Shown in pieces: positions 50,201 to 60,483 of a stretch of 64,000 nt of DNA. The notes beneath the pieces were generated by a model, which made no database searches, had not been told where the DNA came from, and saw only the letters and a list, made by a program, of their open reading frames with translations. Numbering within the stretch: the stretch's first letter is position 1; every line of letters begins with the position of its first letter. The stretch is from Polyodon spathula (lineage: Eukaryota; Chordata; Actinopteri; Acipenseriformes; Polyodontidae), in contig NC_054559.1 of NCBI RefSeq assembly GCF_017654505.1, positions 15,247,001-15,311,000 on the forward strand, read 5' to 3'. Position numbers and translations under genes: made by a program.

Positions 50201-51150
50201 TTTAATCCATTGCCTTGTGTCGTTGTATTGTGATGTCACTACATGCGAAAGAGCTTCCTGGGATTCCTAGGGGTTTTCTATTGACACTCAATGCAGAGTT
50301 CAGTTGAAGTCTGTGGAGAGTCAGTCTAAGGCAGCACAGTCCTGGGGGGTTCAATTAAATAATTTAGAACAGGGGTGGAAAAAAGAAAGTGCGTGCGTGC
50401 ATGCGTGAGTGCATGTGTATGTGTGAGTGTGGGTGTGTGCTTGTGTGCGTGTGTGTGTGTGTGTGTGCATGCGTTTGTGCATTCTGTGCTTTGTTATTAG
50501 AATGCTTGTCATTAACAGACTTTGCTAATAGTTTGCTTTGCAAGAAAGATAGTAACTAATTGAAGCCACTTATACAAAATGTGACACAGATTACATCACT
50601 CTTCCTGTATGCCACTGTCCAGAGAGCGTGCTGTGAAATGAATAATGTTACACTTGCTTTTGGGAAGGCTAAAATGACACTAATTAAGCTTAATGAAAAA
50701 TGGTCTTTCATGGCTAATCAGGCAAAGCTGTCAGAAACATAGCCAGGTGCTCGTCAAATTTGTAGCCAAACTAGCATTACTAATTATTAATGTTGTGAAT
50801 ATACTGGCATTCATCCTTGTGCTTCTGAGTAGTTGACAAAGTTATCATAAAGGCTGCTTACTGTTATCGCTACTAGTAAAATCTCAGGGACAGGCTTAAT
50901 ATATAGCAAAATAATGAAACCCAATTAGAACAAAATAGACACTTTTTATGAGTGAAAGGCTGAACAGTCTTTATTTTGCTATCCCGCTGCTGTTTTGTCA
51001 GTCTTACTTCTACATGCCTTCTGGAAAACTGCAAAAGAATGAACAGTAGACCATCCTTTTAATCTCAGTTCAGGGTTAAGAAATATGAATATGGCTTTGC
51101 TCATACAGCATATATTCTGGTATACCAGCTTGTGAAGTTTTCCCCAGTTA
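47299..51150. other. Non-coding stretch, no gene recognised
   Basis: No gene seen. Simple repeats: a T-run of 25 at 48113-48137, a short TA tract at 48498-48513, and a degenerate TG/GC alternating tract at 50387-50478. The segment 48690-48870 is free of simple repeats and looks possibly constrained, but I cannot test this. Confidence 0.5.
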
Positions 51151-51155
51151 GGAAG

Positions 51156-51851
51156 TGTGGCAAAGTGGTGAATGGATACAGGTGAGTGCAGTGCCGTGCA
51201 GGTACAAAACACACAGAGAATTACTTTCAGGTGCAGGGGTGATTATTGATAATAACGACAATGTCCAGAGCCCTAAGGCAAACGCCTGTAAATAATAAAT
51301 GCTGGAGTGATACAGCGGCGTGTATCACTCGTAACTGTAATCCCCGGGTTTGACCCGCAACCAAAAGTCCGGGTTTTCCAAACACCCACACTAAACATGA
51401 AACACAAACACAAGACAGTGAGTGAAATTAAGTGCTAGTGGTGATTACAGTACTCCGTGAAATGCTGGGGTGAAAAGTGATGTCCGGTTTAATGCTGGCA
51501 GTCTACAAAGACTCACGGTTTTCAGAAATCCTTTTACTCCTTCTAGGTTAAATCCAGCCATTTACAAAGGAACAGATTAGTTTGCTACGCCCCTATTTTA
51601 TACCCTCGCTCATGACCCTTTGGTTAATGAGCGCATCCGCTTCTCCAATCCGTGGATGCCACGCCATTTCCCATTCGGATCATTGAGTTCAGGCTTCATA
51701 GCTCAGTCCCTTTCCTAGCCGGCCGACTTCCACTTACCCACGGGAATAAAGTGTCATGCCTTTTAGTCCAGGGTGATCTGTTCCCTTTATCTAGTACCCT
51801 CTCAGATCTGGAGGGAGATCTAACACCAAGCATCATTCGATCTCTGTCACA
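51156..51851 (+). mobile_element. Solo LTR of a retrotransposon, 696 bp, TSD GGAAG
   Basis: Begins TGTGGCAAAG and ends CTCTGTCACA, terminal inverted repeats matching at 8 of 10 positions with TG...CA ends. A perfect 5-bp target duplication GGAAG lies at 51151-51155 and 51852-51856. On the + strand a TATA-like CTATTTTATA lies near 51591-51600 and AATAAA near 51744, about 105 bp from the 3' end. That spacing suits an LTR U3-R-U5 layout and suggests + orientation. No internal region is present. The 74-codon frame at 51652-51876 is inside the LTR and runs past its end; it is not a gene. Confidence 0.88.
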
Positions 51852-51856
51852 GGAAG

Positions 51857-52910
51857 CAATTATGGAAAGTGAATAATACATAAATTATAAACAGATAACA
51901 AGGGGAGAAGACCATCTGGATTATAAGTGATTGCTCTTTTATAAATAAATAAATAGTTTTAGACCAAGGAGGCTTTTATAATTAAATAGACTTTCGAATT
52001 ACGTGCTAAACAGGACTGAAAAATAATTGTCTGGGAAGCAGCGGTTTGGAGCAAGGGTGTAGTGAGCAATTACATGATCACCTGTAGTGTACAGCACTGA
52101 CATTGCAGAAAAGGAATAGCGTGCTGCACTATGTCAGGAACCATGCTGTCTCAAAGAGACCTGGGAACTCAATGTACAAATAAACATTGTAAATATGCAT
52201 AATAACATTGCAATCATGTGTAAGTACACATGCATTTACTAAGTAACGGCTATGTAAATATACCGTAATCAGAGACACTTCATGTTTAGTGTTACCAACA
52301 TGAATTTGTTGTTCTAACAGAAGATGTGGGAGGAGTGTAGGTAATTAGCTGGGCGATGTGTTCAGTGAACTGTGATATTCCCAATATGTCTTTTTTATGC
52401 TCATTTACCATTTTGTAAACAAATACTAATTGCTTTCACCTTAAAAAGCCATCTGGGGGAAAAATCGAACAGAGAAGTTGATCTGATGTTAAGCAAACGG
52501 ACACAAAGGTTAACAGAATGTCTATAAATGTTTTAATGGTGCTGTCAAAATGACAGTTGTATAGCTAATTAAACAAAGAAATATTAAACAAACAAGGTAG
52601 GTATTGGCACAGGTTTATGTGATTTATACATAAGACAGCGTGAAAAGGCTGCAGGTGGTTAATTAGGATGCCACATTATGCTAATTCTGTAATTGAATTT
52701 CAAGTCACAAGTCTTCATTTTTTATTGTCTGTTTTGTGAAAAGAACAGTATGTTTGTTACATGTAAAGCCTTCTTTAAGCTCTCTTTAAACCCTGTTTAT
52801 CTCTTTATACTGTAATGTTTCTATTAAAGAGGACTCTAATAACATAATGCCATGAATCGTGTGCAATTAGAAAGCATGTATTATGTTTCTTTAAAAAACA
52901 AAACTGCAAC
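51857..52910. other. Non-coding stretch with a degraded inverted-repeat element
   Basis: The segment 52160-52305 matches half of the palindromic element at 59013-59310: GTGTAAGTACACATG at 52218-52232, then TTTACTAAGTAAC, then GAGACACTTCATG and a GTGTTACC end near 52305. The 52610-52720 region contains GGTTAATTAGG and TGTAATTGAATTTC and may be regulatory. No gene. Confidence 0.5.
52160..52305 (+). mobile_element. Half-copy of the palindromic MITE family
   Basis: Read left to right it shares TATGCATAATAACATTGCAA, GTAAGTACACATGCATTTAC, CTAAGTAAC and GAGACACTTCATG with the right arms of the 59013 and 63017 copies, and ends GTGTTACC. The telomere-like centre and the other arm are absent. Confidence 0.65.
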
Positions 52911-52930
52911 AAAAAAAAAAAAAAAAAAAA
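52911..52930. repeat. A-run, 20 nt
   Basis: Perfect homopolymer, 36 bp upstream of the SINE at 52966. Confidence 0.95.
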
Positions 52931-52965
52931 CTGGTACTGTACTAGGTTTAAGAAAGTCAAGTTTT

Positions 52966-53200
52966 GGGGGGCTCCAGAGTGGTGCATCCAGGTAAAGGCT
53001 CCCCGTGGAGTGCAGGATGCGCCCTATAGGCTGAACATCACCAGTTCGAGTTCAGGCTATTCCACTGCCGACCGTGGATGGGTGCTCCCAGGGGGCAGTG
53101 CACAATTGGTCGAGCACCGCATTGTCCACCTAAAGAAAGCCCTGCAAACTGAGATCTCTCTTTTACCTAGCAAGGCACTATATTTTTTAAGTAAGTAAGT
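52966..53200 (+). mobile_element. tRNA-derived SINE, second family
   Basis: The tRNA-like head has an A-box-like TGGTGCATCCAGG near 52980 and a B box GTTCGAGTTCA at 53044-53054. The body contains CTATTCCACTGCCGACCGTG (53057-53076) and CAGGGGGCAGTGCACAATTG, and the end is (AAGT)n. Body and 3' part differ completely from the 12914 family. From memory it resembles a SINE of sturgeon/paddlefish-type genomes. The body may be internally shortened. Confidence 0.8.
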
Positions 53201-53225
53201 CAAAAAATATGTGGAAGCTTGCATA

Positions 53226-53226
<1 letters not shown>

Positions 53227-53280
<54 letters not shown>
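53227..53280. repeat. (TG)n microsatellite, 27 copies
   Basis: Perfect TG tract just downstream of the SINE tail, followed by interrupted TA dinucleotides to about 53314. Confidence 0.97.
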
Positions 53281-53281
<1 letters not shown>

Positions 53282-53314
53282 CAATATATATATAGATTAT
53301 AATATATATATATT

Positions 53315-56300
53315 AAAAGCTGATGGTGATCATAGTATCAAAGGACTTTCTGAAAGAAGGGAGACAGATGTTTGCAATACCAAAAGTGGTTTGATTAAAA
53401 CTTTTTTTTTTTTTCTTTTTTTTTTTGTTTTGTTTTAATTGCAAAGCAGTGTTGGAATCTGAAATGATTGCCAAAAACAAGCAGCCAGGAAATTCTAAAG
53501 CTGTGATGACAGACTGTCAAACCAGCAAGACTGCTTCAAGAAAGGGAAATAATTGTTTGTTAGAGGTTTTGAATTATACCAGATCACTGAGTGAGTTGAG
53601 GTGACCAGAGAATAAATCAAATATTATACAACTGAAGACAAAAAAAGACTTTGAGTTGAACGAATGGAAAATAATGTATTTTTTTTGTAATATTACTACA
53701 TGCAGTATTGAACCATTGAGTTTATATATTTTTGTGCAAACCTTTCAATAAAGCAATTTATTTGTTTTTTTGGACACCAGTGGTGTCCATCAAGTCAACC
53801 ACATTGTTCTTAATACTGTAGGACGTTTCAAATAAACAGAATTCAAATGGTTTAAAAGCTTTGGGATCATGAAGTTGGGAATTGTGGATGCTGTTTAATA
53901 TTAACCAGAGATGTTTATGTTGTTTCATTGGCAGGCCCTCTCATTACTGTAAAAGTCTAGGATTGCCTGGGAAGAAGCCAGAAGGGATTGTGAGGCAGAG
54001 GAACATAATATCTTGAGAGGGAATTGCAGCATTGTTGGTTTTCTGCTTGTGCCATTTGTCAAAGCCTTCATACTTTTCAATAAGGCTATCACAACACCTC
54101 AAAAGCCTTGCTGGTTTGTGGTGCTCTGAGCGGTAGATCGTTCGTTTCCCCCCACTGGCGATCCTGTTAAGTAACCTCCCCCCCCCCCCCCCCCTTTTCT
54201 TTTAAATAGGCATAGGCTTTTAAGAAAGGTGTCCTATCGTGTAGTTGCTTCCCAATACAGACAGACTGGGTGCTGTACAGGTCTATGCAGTTATGACTAG
54301 TTTCACAGACCCACATGAGCACAAATCTTGGACTGCAATAACTAATATTACCTAAGATAAGTTGGTCCAAGATTAGTTCTAAATGAGGTCCGTGAAGTCA
54401 GACGTTAGTGTTATTTGCAGGCTACTCTTGAGAATACAATAATTTGATACGTCTGTATTTATGGGCACCTGTTTTCTCTTGTTTCCAGCAATGCAGGAGC
54501 CAGGATGATATTATGTTTTGCTAAGTGTGCTTTCTGTCCTGGAGGGTGTGAAATGCCTGTTTAAAGTCTGGCTGGAGCTGCATTGATTGTGTGGTCTGTG
54601 CAGATCGCATGTCCCAGCTATGAGTTCATCCATCTGATCTCTTTAACAGCACTGCAAATGCTGCAGGACTAACAAGCACAGTTTGATATGCGTGCAGGTG
54701 GAGAGAGGATTTTGCTCTTACGTTTGCTGAGAATGTAGATAGAGCAAGTTTTATTTTTTAGTGCTAGATGGAAGCAATGGAGAATTAAAAAAAAAAAAAC
54801 ATTATAGCACTGTTGATACCTCTGGCTATCATTGTCATTAACAATGTAATGTTGCACATAGTGTTATTTCTAACACATTGGTAGTGGCATCATTTTTTTT
54901 TTAATAATCTAAATGGGTTACTTTTGACAGTAGGACTCTAGATTACAAGACGAGAATAGCCATGTGATTACATTGTAATAACAGGATAATTACATATGGG
55001 TTCAGCTCTTCCACTCTATTTTGTAAGTACATGAGCATGGCCCTGTGAAAAAACATTTTGTTAACGACTGCAATTATATGGCAACATTATGGTACAGGGA
55101 ATTGCAGACCAATTGCAGCAAACAGTGGTAGCTACACAGTTATTTCAATGTTATTACTTTGTTAGGTGTGCCCCTTAATCTAAAATGATGCATTTATGAT
55201 CACTATAAGCATGACACTGCAGCTTCTCTACAAATAAGAAACATACAGCTCCTCTGATGTATTCTGTGGGTGACACGTGGTATATTATTTCATTTGCTAG
55301 CTTAAAGACACCTAGTACATATAGTCAGAATGTAATCCAATTTCTACGCATGGCCTGTCCTTCGTTTGATGTGTCATAAAACGTAATTCTGTTTGATACA
55401 GTAAGTTTTACTCAGAAGACCCCTTTGACTTTGTTTATAGTAATCAGATCCATCTATTCTGCAAACCAGTCAGTGTAATCAACAAGGTAATGCATCCCTG
55501 CACTTTGGCCACCTTCCTCACAGCCGGCTTCTCCTGTCTCGTTTTCCCCTGCAAAGACGCTCTCTGAGGAGAGATGATCAATAGGAAGGTTTAACAACAC
55601 TGGCGCTCCTTCCCTGAAGTCGGTATCACGCTCTGCTTCAGAAAGCACTGTACAGCACACAATTAAAACTAGACTCCTGTTTGCAAAAGGAACAGCTTAA
55701 TTGAATACAATTATACTTGTGAAACGATTACATTGCAGAGTGTAATTACTGCACTGATTTGAAAAAAAAAGAAAAGATTCGTAATGCAAATGATGTCCTT
55801 CTGGTAAGGCAGTGTACATACGGTATACTGCATTACATACATATTGCCAAAACTACAGTTAGGAAAGCACAATTTCTTTCCAGAGTGATGGGGCTAATCA
55901 ATCTCATCAGACATATTTATTTTAGTTTGTGAATTATAAGCTGTCAGACATTTTATTCCTACAATCCCCCCCCACCCCAAAAAAACTAGTTGAATGATAA
56001 TGGCTGTTATGTGTGTTTTATCTTGCATGCATATTTAAATATGCATGTTTGTTTTTTTGTATTTTTGTCATTGTAACTGTTAAAATAATAACCTCAATTC
56101 CTCACAGTTCATTCCAATGCCTTGTATAAATCTCATTTGTTCCCTCAGTTGTTGTGCAAAGCACATAGTTCTTATTTTAATGAAATGAACACATGTGCAA
56201 AAATAACAACATCTTTTCAAATAGCTTTTAAAATACAAGCAATCTTCTTTTAATTATCCTCCCACCACTTAGATCAGTAGGAAGTCACAATATATGTAGG

Positions 56301-57435
56301 AGTCAAGATATGCCTCTGGGAATGTTTTGAAATCTGTAGATATTGCAATTTGCATCCCACACACCATAGCTGTCCTATTCTATTTAGCATCCAAGCTGCT
56401 CTGATTTCCAAGAGACTGTATCATGGGCTAGATTCTAAAAGCTTGCAAGTTGTCATGAGTGCAATGCTTTTATAAAAGCAAAAAATAAATAGAAAAAAAC
56501 ACCCATTACAATTCCATAAATAAATAAGAAACAACTAGAGCTTCTTTACAAAATAAAAGTAAACTGTGTCGATCTGTTCCAGCGAACTTACACCAATTAG
56601 ACTGACTATTTGCAGGAAATGTGTGTCTGGAAATGTTTAAGAGGCTGAATGACTGAATGACTGAATAATATTTAAGGCTGAAATTGGGATACACACAATT
56701 AAAAAAATATATGAATATTTGTGCACAAACAAGTACAAATTGATAATAACATGCTGTATAGAGGAGATGTGTCTCCCTTGGGTCTTAATATCTACTGGTG
56801 CCTGTTAATATCCATGGCAAAAGTTATATAAAAAAATTAAAAAGACAACACAGGAAATAAGATTAGTGCTTTTTGTGACAGCTTAATAACAATCCGCTTG
56901 TTGTTGTTTTCCACTTGAGTAAGTAAACCATCTCAATCCCCATACAAAGGAATCAGTTGACAGATAACATGCATTCTGTATGTTGTTTACAGATCAGCAC
57001 ATTACCAGGGTGGTACATGAAGCTGAGAAATTGAAAGGGTACAAATATCACACTTAAAGAAAGAACGTGGTTGCATCACAGGTGTACAGACTGCCCAGCT
57101 GGTAACATACACATGACTGAATGCTGAGACTAAACTGAAAGAAAAAAAAAAGTGTTTGTTTTCTCCGAAAGATCATGGACAGAGCAAAGATTTGATGTTG
57201 TAATTATCGAGCTGGAATGCACAACAAATAACATACACTGGTTTAATCGGTTTCCTTTTTCTGTTGCCACAATTATATTTTAAATTAAGTGACCCAGCAG
57301 GGCTCAAATACCATTACATTAAAGATAACACTTCAGTTTAGGGATGCGTTACAAGTGGTTATACAACATGCAGGACACCGTCCACAATTAACTCATCAGA
57401 TATTTAAAGTTGGTTTTATTCCAAATCTGTTTTAA
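53315..57435. other. Non-coding stretch, no gene recognised
   Basis: No gene. Small features: T-rich runs at 53402-53426, a 17-C run at 54178-54194, a 22-bp perfect palindrome at 56026-56047, and an end-like CACTTCAGTTTAGGGATGCG near 57329 matching the 8346 element. The segment at 54960-55010 has TACATTGTAATAACAGGATA and TTACATATGG, reminiscent of the same MITE group. Confidence 0.5.
54178..54194. repeat. 17-nt C-run
   Basis: Uninterrupted cytosines followed by a T-rich stretch. Confidence 0.95.
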
Positions 57436-57611
57436 CCCTTTTAGCCGTGAATAATTTTTTTGCCAAGCTAAATAATAACTGTTTTGTTGAGTATACAGTA
57501 AAGGAGAACAAGCCAACATTTGTAGATTTATACATTACCCCAGACTGGGACCTTGGGGTCCCATGGGGTTCCAGCTTGATTTCTGACCATGTGTTACCAG
57601 GATTGAAAGGG
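57436..57611. mobile_element. TTAA-flanked MITE (piggyBac-like ends)
   Basis: Starts CCCTTTTA and ends TTGAAAGGG, inverted ends, flanked on both sides by TTAA (57432-57435 and 57612-57615). TTAA target duplications with CCC-type ends are typical of piggyBac elements. The 176-bp interior is non-coding and includes a near-palindromic GGGACCTTGGGGTCCC. Terminal matches are short, so confidence is moderate. Confidence 0.6.
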
Positions 57612-57615
57612 TTAA

Positions 57616-58380
57616 TGAATAAAATAAGGTATTATACTTATGAAACTGTTCTAGACTGCATTTCTAGACTTTATTTACTTATTTGTGTACAGTAGGAGAG
57701 CTACGTTTTGTTTTGTTTATCCAAAAAGTCAAGCATGTTGGTGATGACAACGTTTATTTATGTATTTATTTAGTAACTTATTTATTGCATTTTTATCCTT
57801 CTGGTCACTCGGAAGAGGTCTCAGATTTCAGAATCCCATCAGTAAAGATGTCAGTAAGGAATGGCTTTCGATAACTAAAACCTTAGCCTTAATTGGATCT
57901 TGGGTTCCTGAGAGCATCATGATAGAGCCAGGGTCCCCAGAGAGCTGCCATGTGTAGAATCCTAATGAGACTCTTGGAACCCCTACACTACTGGCCCTAC
58001 ACCCACTGCATGCTGAACTGTATTCACTCCATCAATGGATGGCCAGCACAGGTTGCAAGATGGTCACAGCTGGTTGTGAGGGTCACACTGATGAGAACGT
58101 GGTCCTGCTGATAATAAGAATGTCCACTCGAAAAACTGCTGCAGCAAAGTTACCAAAAAAACATCATATGAATACAGTATTACACTAAAGAAAAACAAAT
58201 AAATGGTGCAAGCATTGCAAGAATAAAGCATCACCACTGATAGCAACAAAATGTATTTGCAACTAACATTGTGTCCCAGCGCCAGGGCTCTGCAATGGAT
58301 TAACAGTGAGTATTGGTTCACACAACTGTGACACCAAAATGTCACTGCAGTGGGTACCATTCTACCAATGGCTTATAACA
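57616..58380. other. Non-coding stretch, no gene recognised
   Basis: Overlapping short open frames only (57683-57957 on +, 58064-58360 on -); none recognisable. Confidence 0.5.
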
Positions 58381-58560
58381 CAATAATAAGAATCTTTGTT
58401 TTTATATTGTGCCTTTCATAGTGGACCACCATCACAAAGCGCTTTACAAGATACGAGACTAGGGTGTGTGAACTATGCATCAGCTGCAGAGTCACTTACA
58501 ACAACGTCTCACCCGAAACACAGAGCACAAGGAGGTTAAGTGACTTGCTCTTGGTCATCA
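58381..58560 (-). mobile_element. SINE fragment, tRNA head missing
   Basis: The tail TTTCATAGTGGACCACCATC (58413-58432) and the core region through AAGTGACTTGCTCTTGGTCA (58539-58558) match the SINE at 35216-35465 very closely. The sequence diverges just after the core, so the tRNA-derived head (which would lie to the right) is lost. A TA microsatellite begins about 25 bp farther on. Confidence 0.87.
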
Positions 58561-58583
58561 CAAGTGTTTCACTCAGATATCTA

Positions 58584-58586
<3 letters not shown>

Positions 58587-58669
<83 letters not shown>
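58587..58669. repeat. (TA)n microsatellite with one GG interruption
   Basis: Two TA tracts (58587-58618 and 58621-58669) split by GG. Confidence 0.96.
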
Positions 58670-58671
<2 letters not shown>

Positions 58672-59012
58672 CGTCTTAATCACTGCGTCTTCTGAAACTG
58701 TACCCTCCTCCCCTGTGGATTCAGTTACCTGTCAAATGAATCTTGTAATGATAACATGTAATTAGCAAACATCTGTTTACCTTTTTTACAACACAAGCCA
58801 ATTATATTCTCACATCTTTTTTGGCCACAGTGAGCGTTGGGATTGTGTGAAGACCAAAATCTTGCAGCAGCCTGCAGTTTATTTTGTGTTTTGTTAATAT
58901 TTTCTAACACTTTTTCAACTGGAATGATCTAAATCTGAATGGCACATCTTAACGCAGCCACATTTTCCTCCCAGGGTGTTTTATTGACCCACATATTAAC
59001 ATTGCTACATGC
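58670..59012. other. Non-coding stretch, nothing recognised
   Basis: No repeat family or gene visible. Confidence 0.5.
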
Positions 59013-59310
59013 GATAACACTCCATGAAGTGTCTCTAATTACTGTGTTTTTACATAACAGTTACTCAGTATAGCAAATACATGTGTACTTATACAATTAA
59101 AGTATTATTATGCATAGTTACAATGTACTTATTGTGTAAATCTTTTTGCATGTTAACCCTAACCCTAACCCTATTCTGATACAATTATGTACATGCATAT
59201 ATGGTGCAAAAACATTTACACATTAAGCACATTGTAACTATGCATAATAGCACTGTAATTATGTGTAAGTACACATGTATTTACCAAGTAACTACTGTGC
59301 TACTCTGTTA
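59013..59310. mobile_element. Palindromic MITE with telomere-like core
   Basis: The left arm runs from GATAACACTCCATGAAGTGT at 59013 to TGTGTAAATCTTTTTGCA at about 59150. The right arm runs from TGCAAAAACATTTACACA at about 59203 and mirrors it at roughly 90 percent over the inner 45 bp (both have the complement of TATGCATAGTTACAATGT). The right arm loses similarity near 59310. The centre holds TTAACCCTAACCCTAACCCT (59153-59172), then ATTCTGATACAATTATGTAC. There is no coding capacity, so this is a non-autonomous DNA element. Confidence 0.8.
59153..59172 (-). repeat. Telomere-like (AACCCT)3 inside a MITE
   Basis: Three AACCCT units at the centre of the palindromic element. The same arrangement, followed by TTCTGATACAATT, occurs at 63017-63057. 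Confidence 0.93.
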
Positions 59311-59421
59311 TAACGCGGTTGTCATGGTCCATAATTGGAGACCACGTTATTTGTGTTTTGCCTTATAACGAATATTGGCATTTTTTGTTCCTGAAATGAT
59401 TTATAATGGCCAAATTAATAT

Positions 59422-59747
59422 TGTAGCGTACCGTGAAGAAAGGAAATGCACACAATTTGCAGGTACTCGAATAAACTTGAATGGTTTATTGGGACGATTA
59501 TTCCTGGCACCTGTCAGCCTGGGCCACACCAAAAACAACAAATTGCACATTCACACAGCAGCATGTCTGACTCAGCTGTCGGCTCTGTTCGTGTTATTGT
59601 GGGCTTTCATGTTCCTGATAACCCGGACTTCAATCAATCCAGGCCGAGGCAAGCTTACCGCTTCCCTGCTTACACACATACACACACACACACACACACA
59701 GGATCTGTAGACCAGTCGTGTAACAGTATAAATCCTGAGTCGTTACA
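59422..59747. mobile_element. Probable short solo LTR, 326 bp
   Basis: Begins TGTAGCG and ends CGTTACA (imperfect terminal inverted repeats, 6 of 7). It is flanked by ATAT at 59418-59421 and 59748-59751, a 4-bp duplication that is weak because of its low complexity. AATAAA-type signals occur on both strands near 59470-59490, so orientation is uncertain. A (CA)n tract at 59671-59700 lies inside. The overlapping open frames at 59375-59829 are not genes. Confidence 0.6.
59671..59700. repeat. (CA)n microsatellite
   Basis: About 14 copies of CA with one ATA interruption, inside the probable LTR. Confidence 0.94.
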
Positions 59748-59751
59748 ATAT

Positions 59752-59987
59752 ATACAGTATAATAGAAACTACTATTCCAGCAGTTTAAAGTTTACACCAC
59801 TCTTATTTAAAGTGTATATTTTGTTGTAAACTGTGAATAAATAACACAGAATCCAAGGACGTTTATATACACTTGTATTGTTTCGTACTTGTTTTGCAAC
59901 ATTAATGGACAGTTTGTTTTTAGTTTTAGAAATAAAAATACAATGCAAGCACGGGAGCTTTATAAGTCTATCTGTCCCAGTTTCAAC
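59752..59987. other. Non-coding spacer, nothing recognised
   Basis: AT-rich sequence between the probable LTR and the TTAA-flanked element. Confidence 0.5.
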
Positions 59988-59991
59988 TTAA

Positions 59992-60479
59992 AGGGGACCT
60001 GTACTCAAAATAACAAGGATCTCTAAATGCTCTGCATACATAACAAATGAGTCACACTACAGCAATGTTATTAAAAGGTCAAGCGTTTGGCCAGTATTTC
60101 AATTTTTTGTCATCTTTCTGGGTCAGCTGGAAATGCAGGCCGCAGCCATATTGGAACCTTTCAGGCACCGCTGTTACGTCATCGTATTGACCGCCACCCA
60201 CGCCAGTGAACGCTGGCAGGGTGAATTATATGGGAATGCAAAGCATTCCGAAAAACAGTAACAAAAAGTATTTTAAGCCTTTAAACCAACAAAGGCAGCC
60301 ATAACAAAACAATGGCTACAGATATGGTCATGTAAAACAACAATAAACCCAACGTTTGTGAGTCAAATTGCATTACCCTACATGGAATTTTAAAAAAATT
60401 AAATGAAAACAGGCCCACAAAAAATCAGTTTTCTGATCTTGAGTGAGGTGTTATTAAGATCTACTGCTGACTGGACCTT
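59992..60479. mobile_element. TTAA-flanked non-autonomous transposon, 488 bp
   Basis: Starts AGGGGACCTGTACT and ends CTGGACCT, inverted ends. TTAA flanks both sides (59988-59991 and 60480-60483). TTAA duplication with AGGGG-type ends is characteristic of Kolobok elements; piggyBac is the alternative. The interior includes a GC-richer part (60170-60225) but no open frame of note. Confidence 0.68.
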
Positions 60480-60483
60480 TAAA

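Noticed and set aside
59310..59375. Pogo/Tigger-like sequence (TTATAACGCGGTTGTCATGG, then CCTTATAACG); similar hints at 11986 and 16191
   Set aside because: Single-ended or too degraded; no matching opposite end or TA duplication could be shown.
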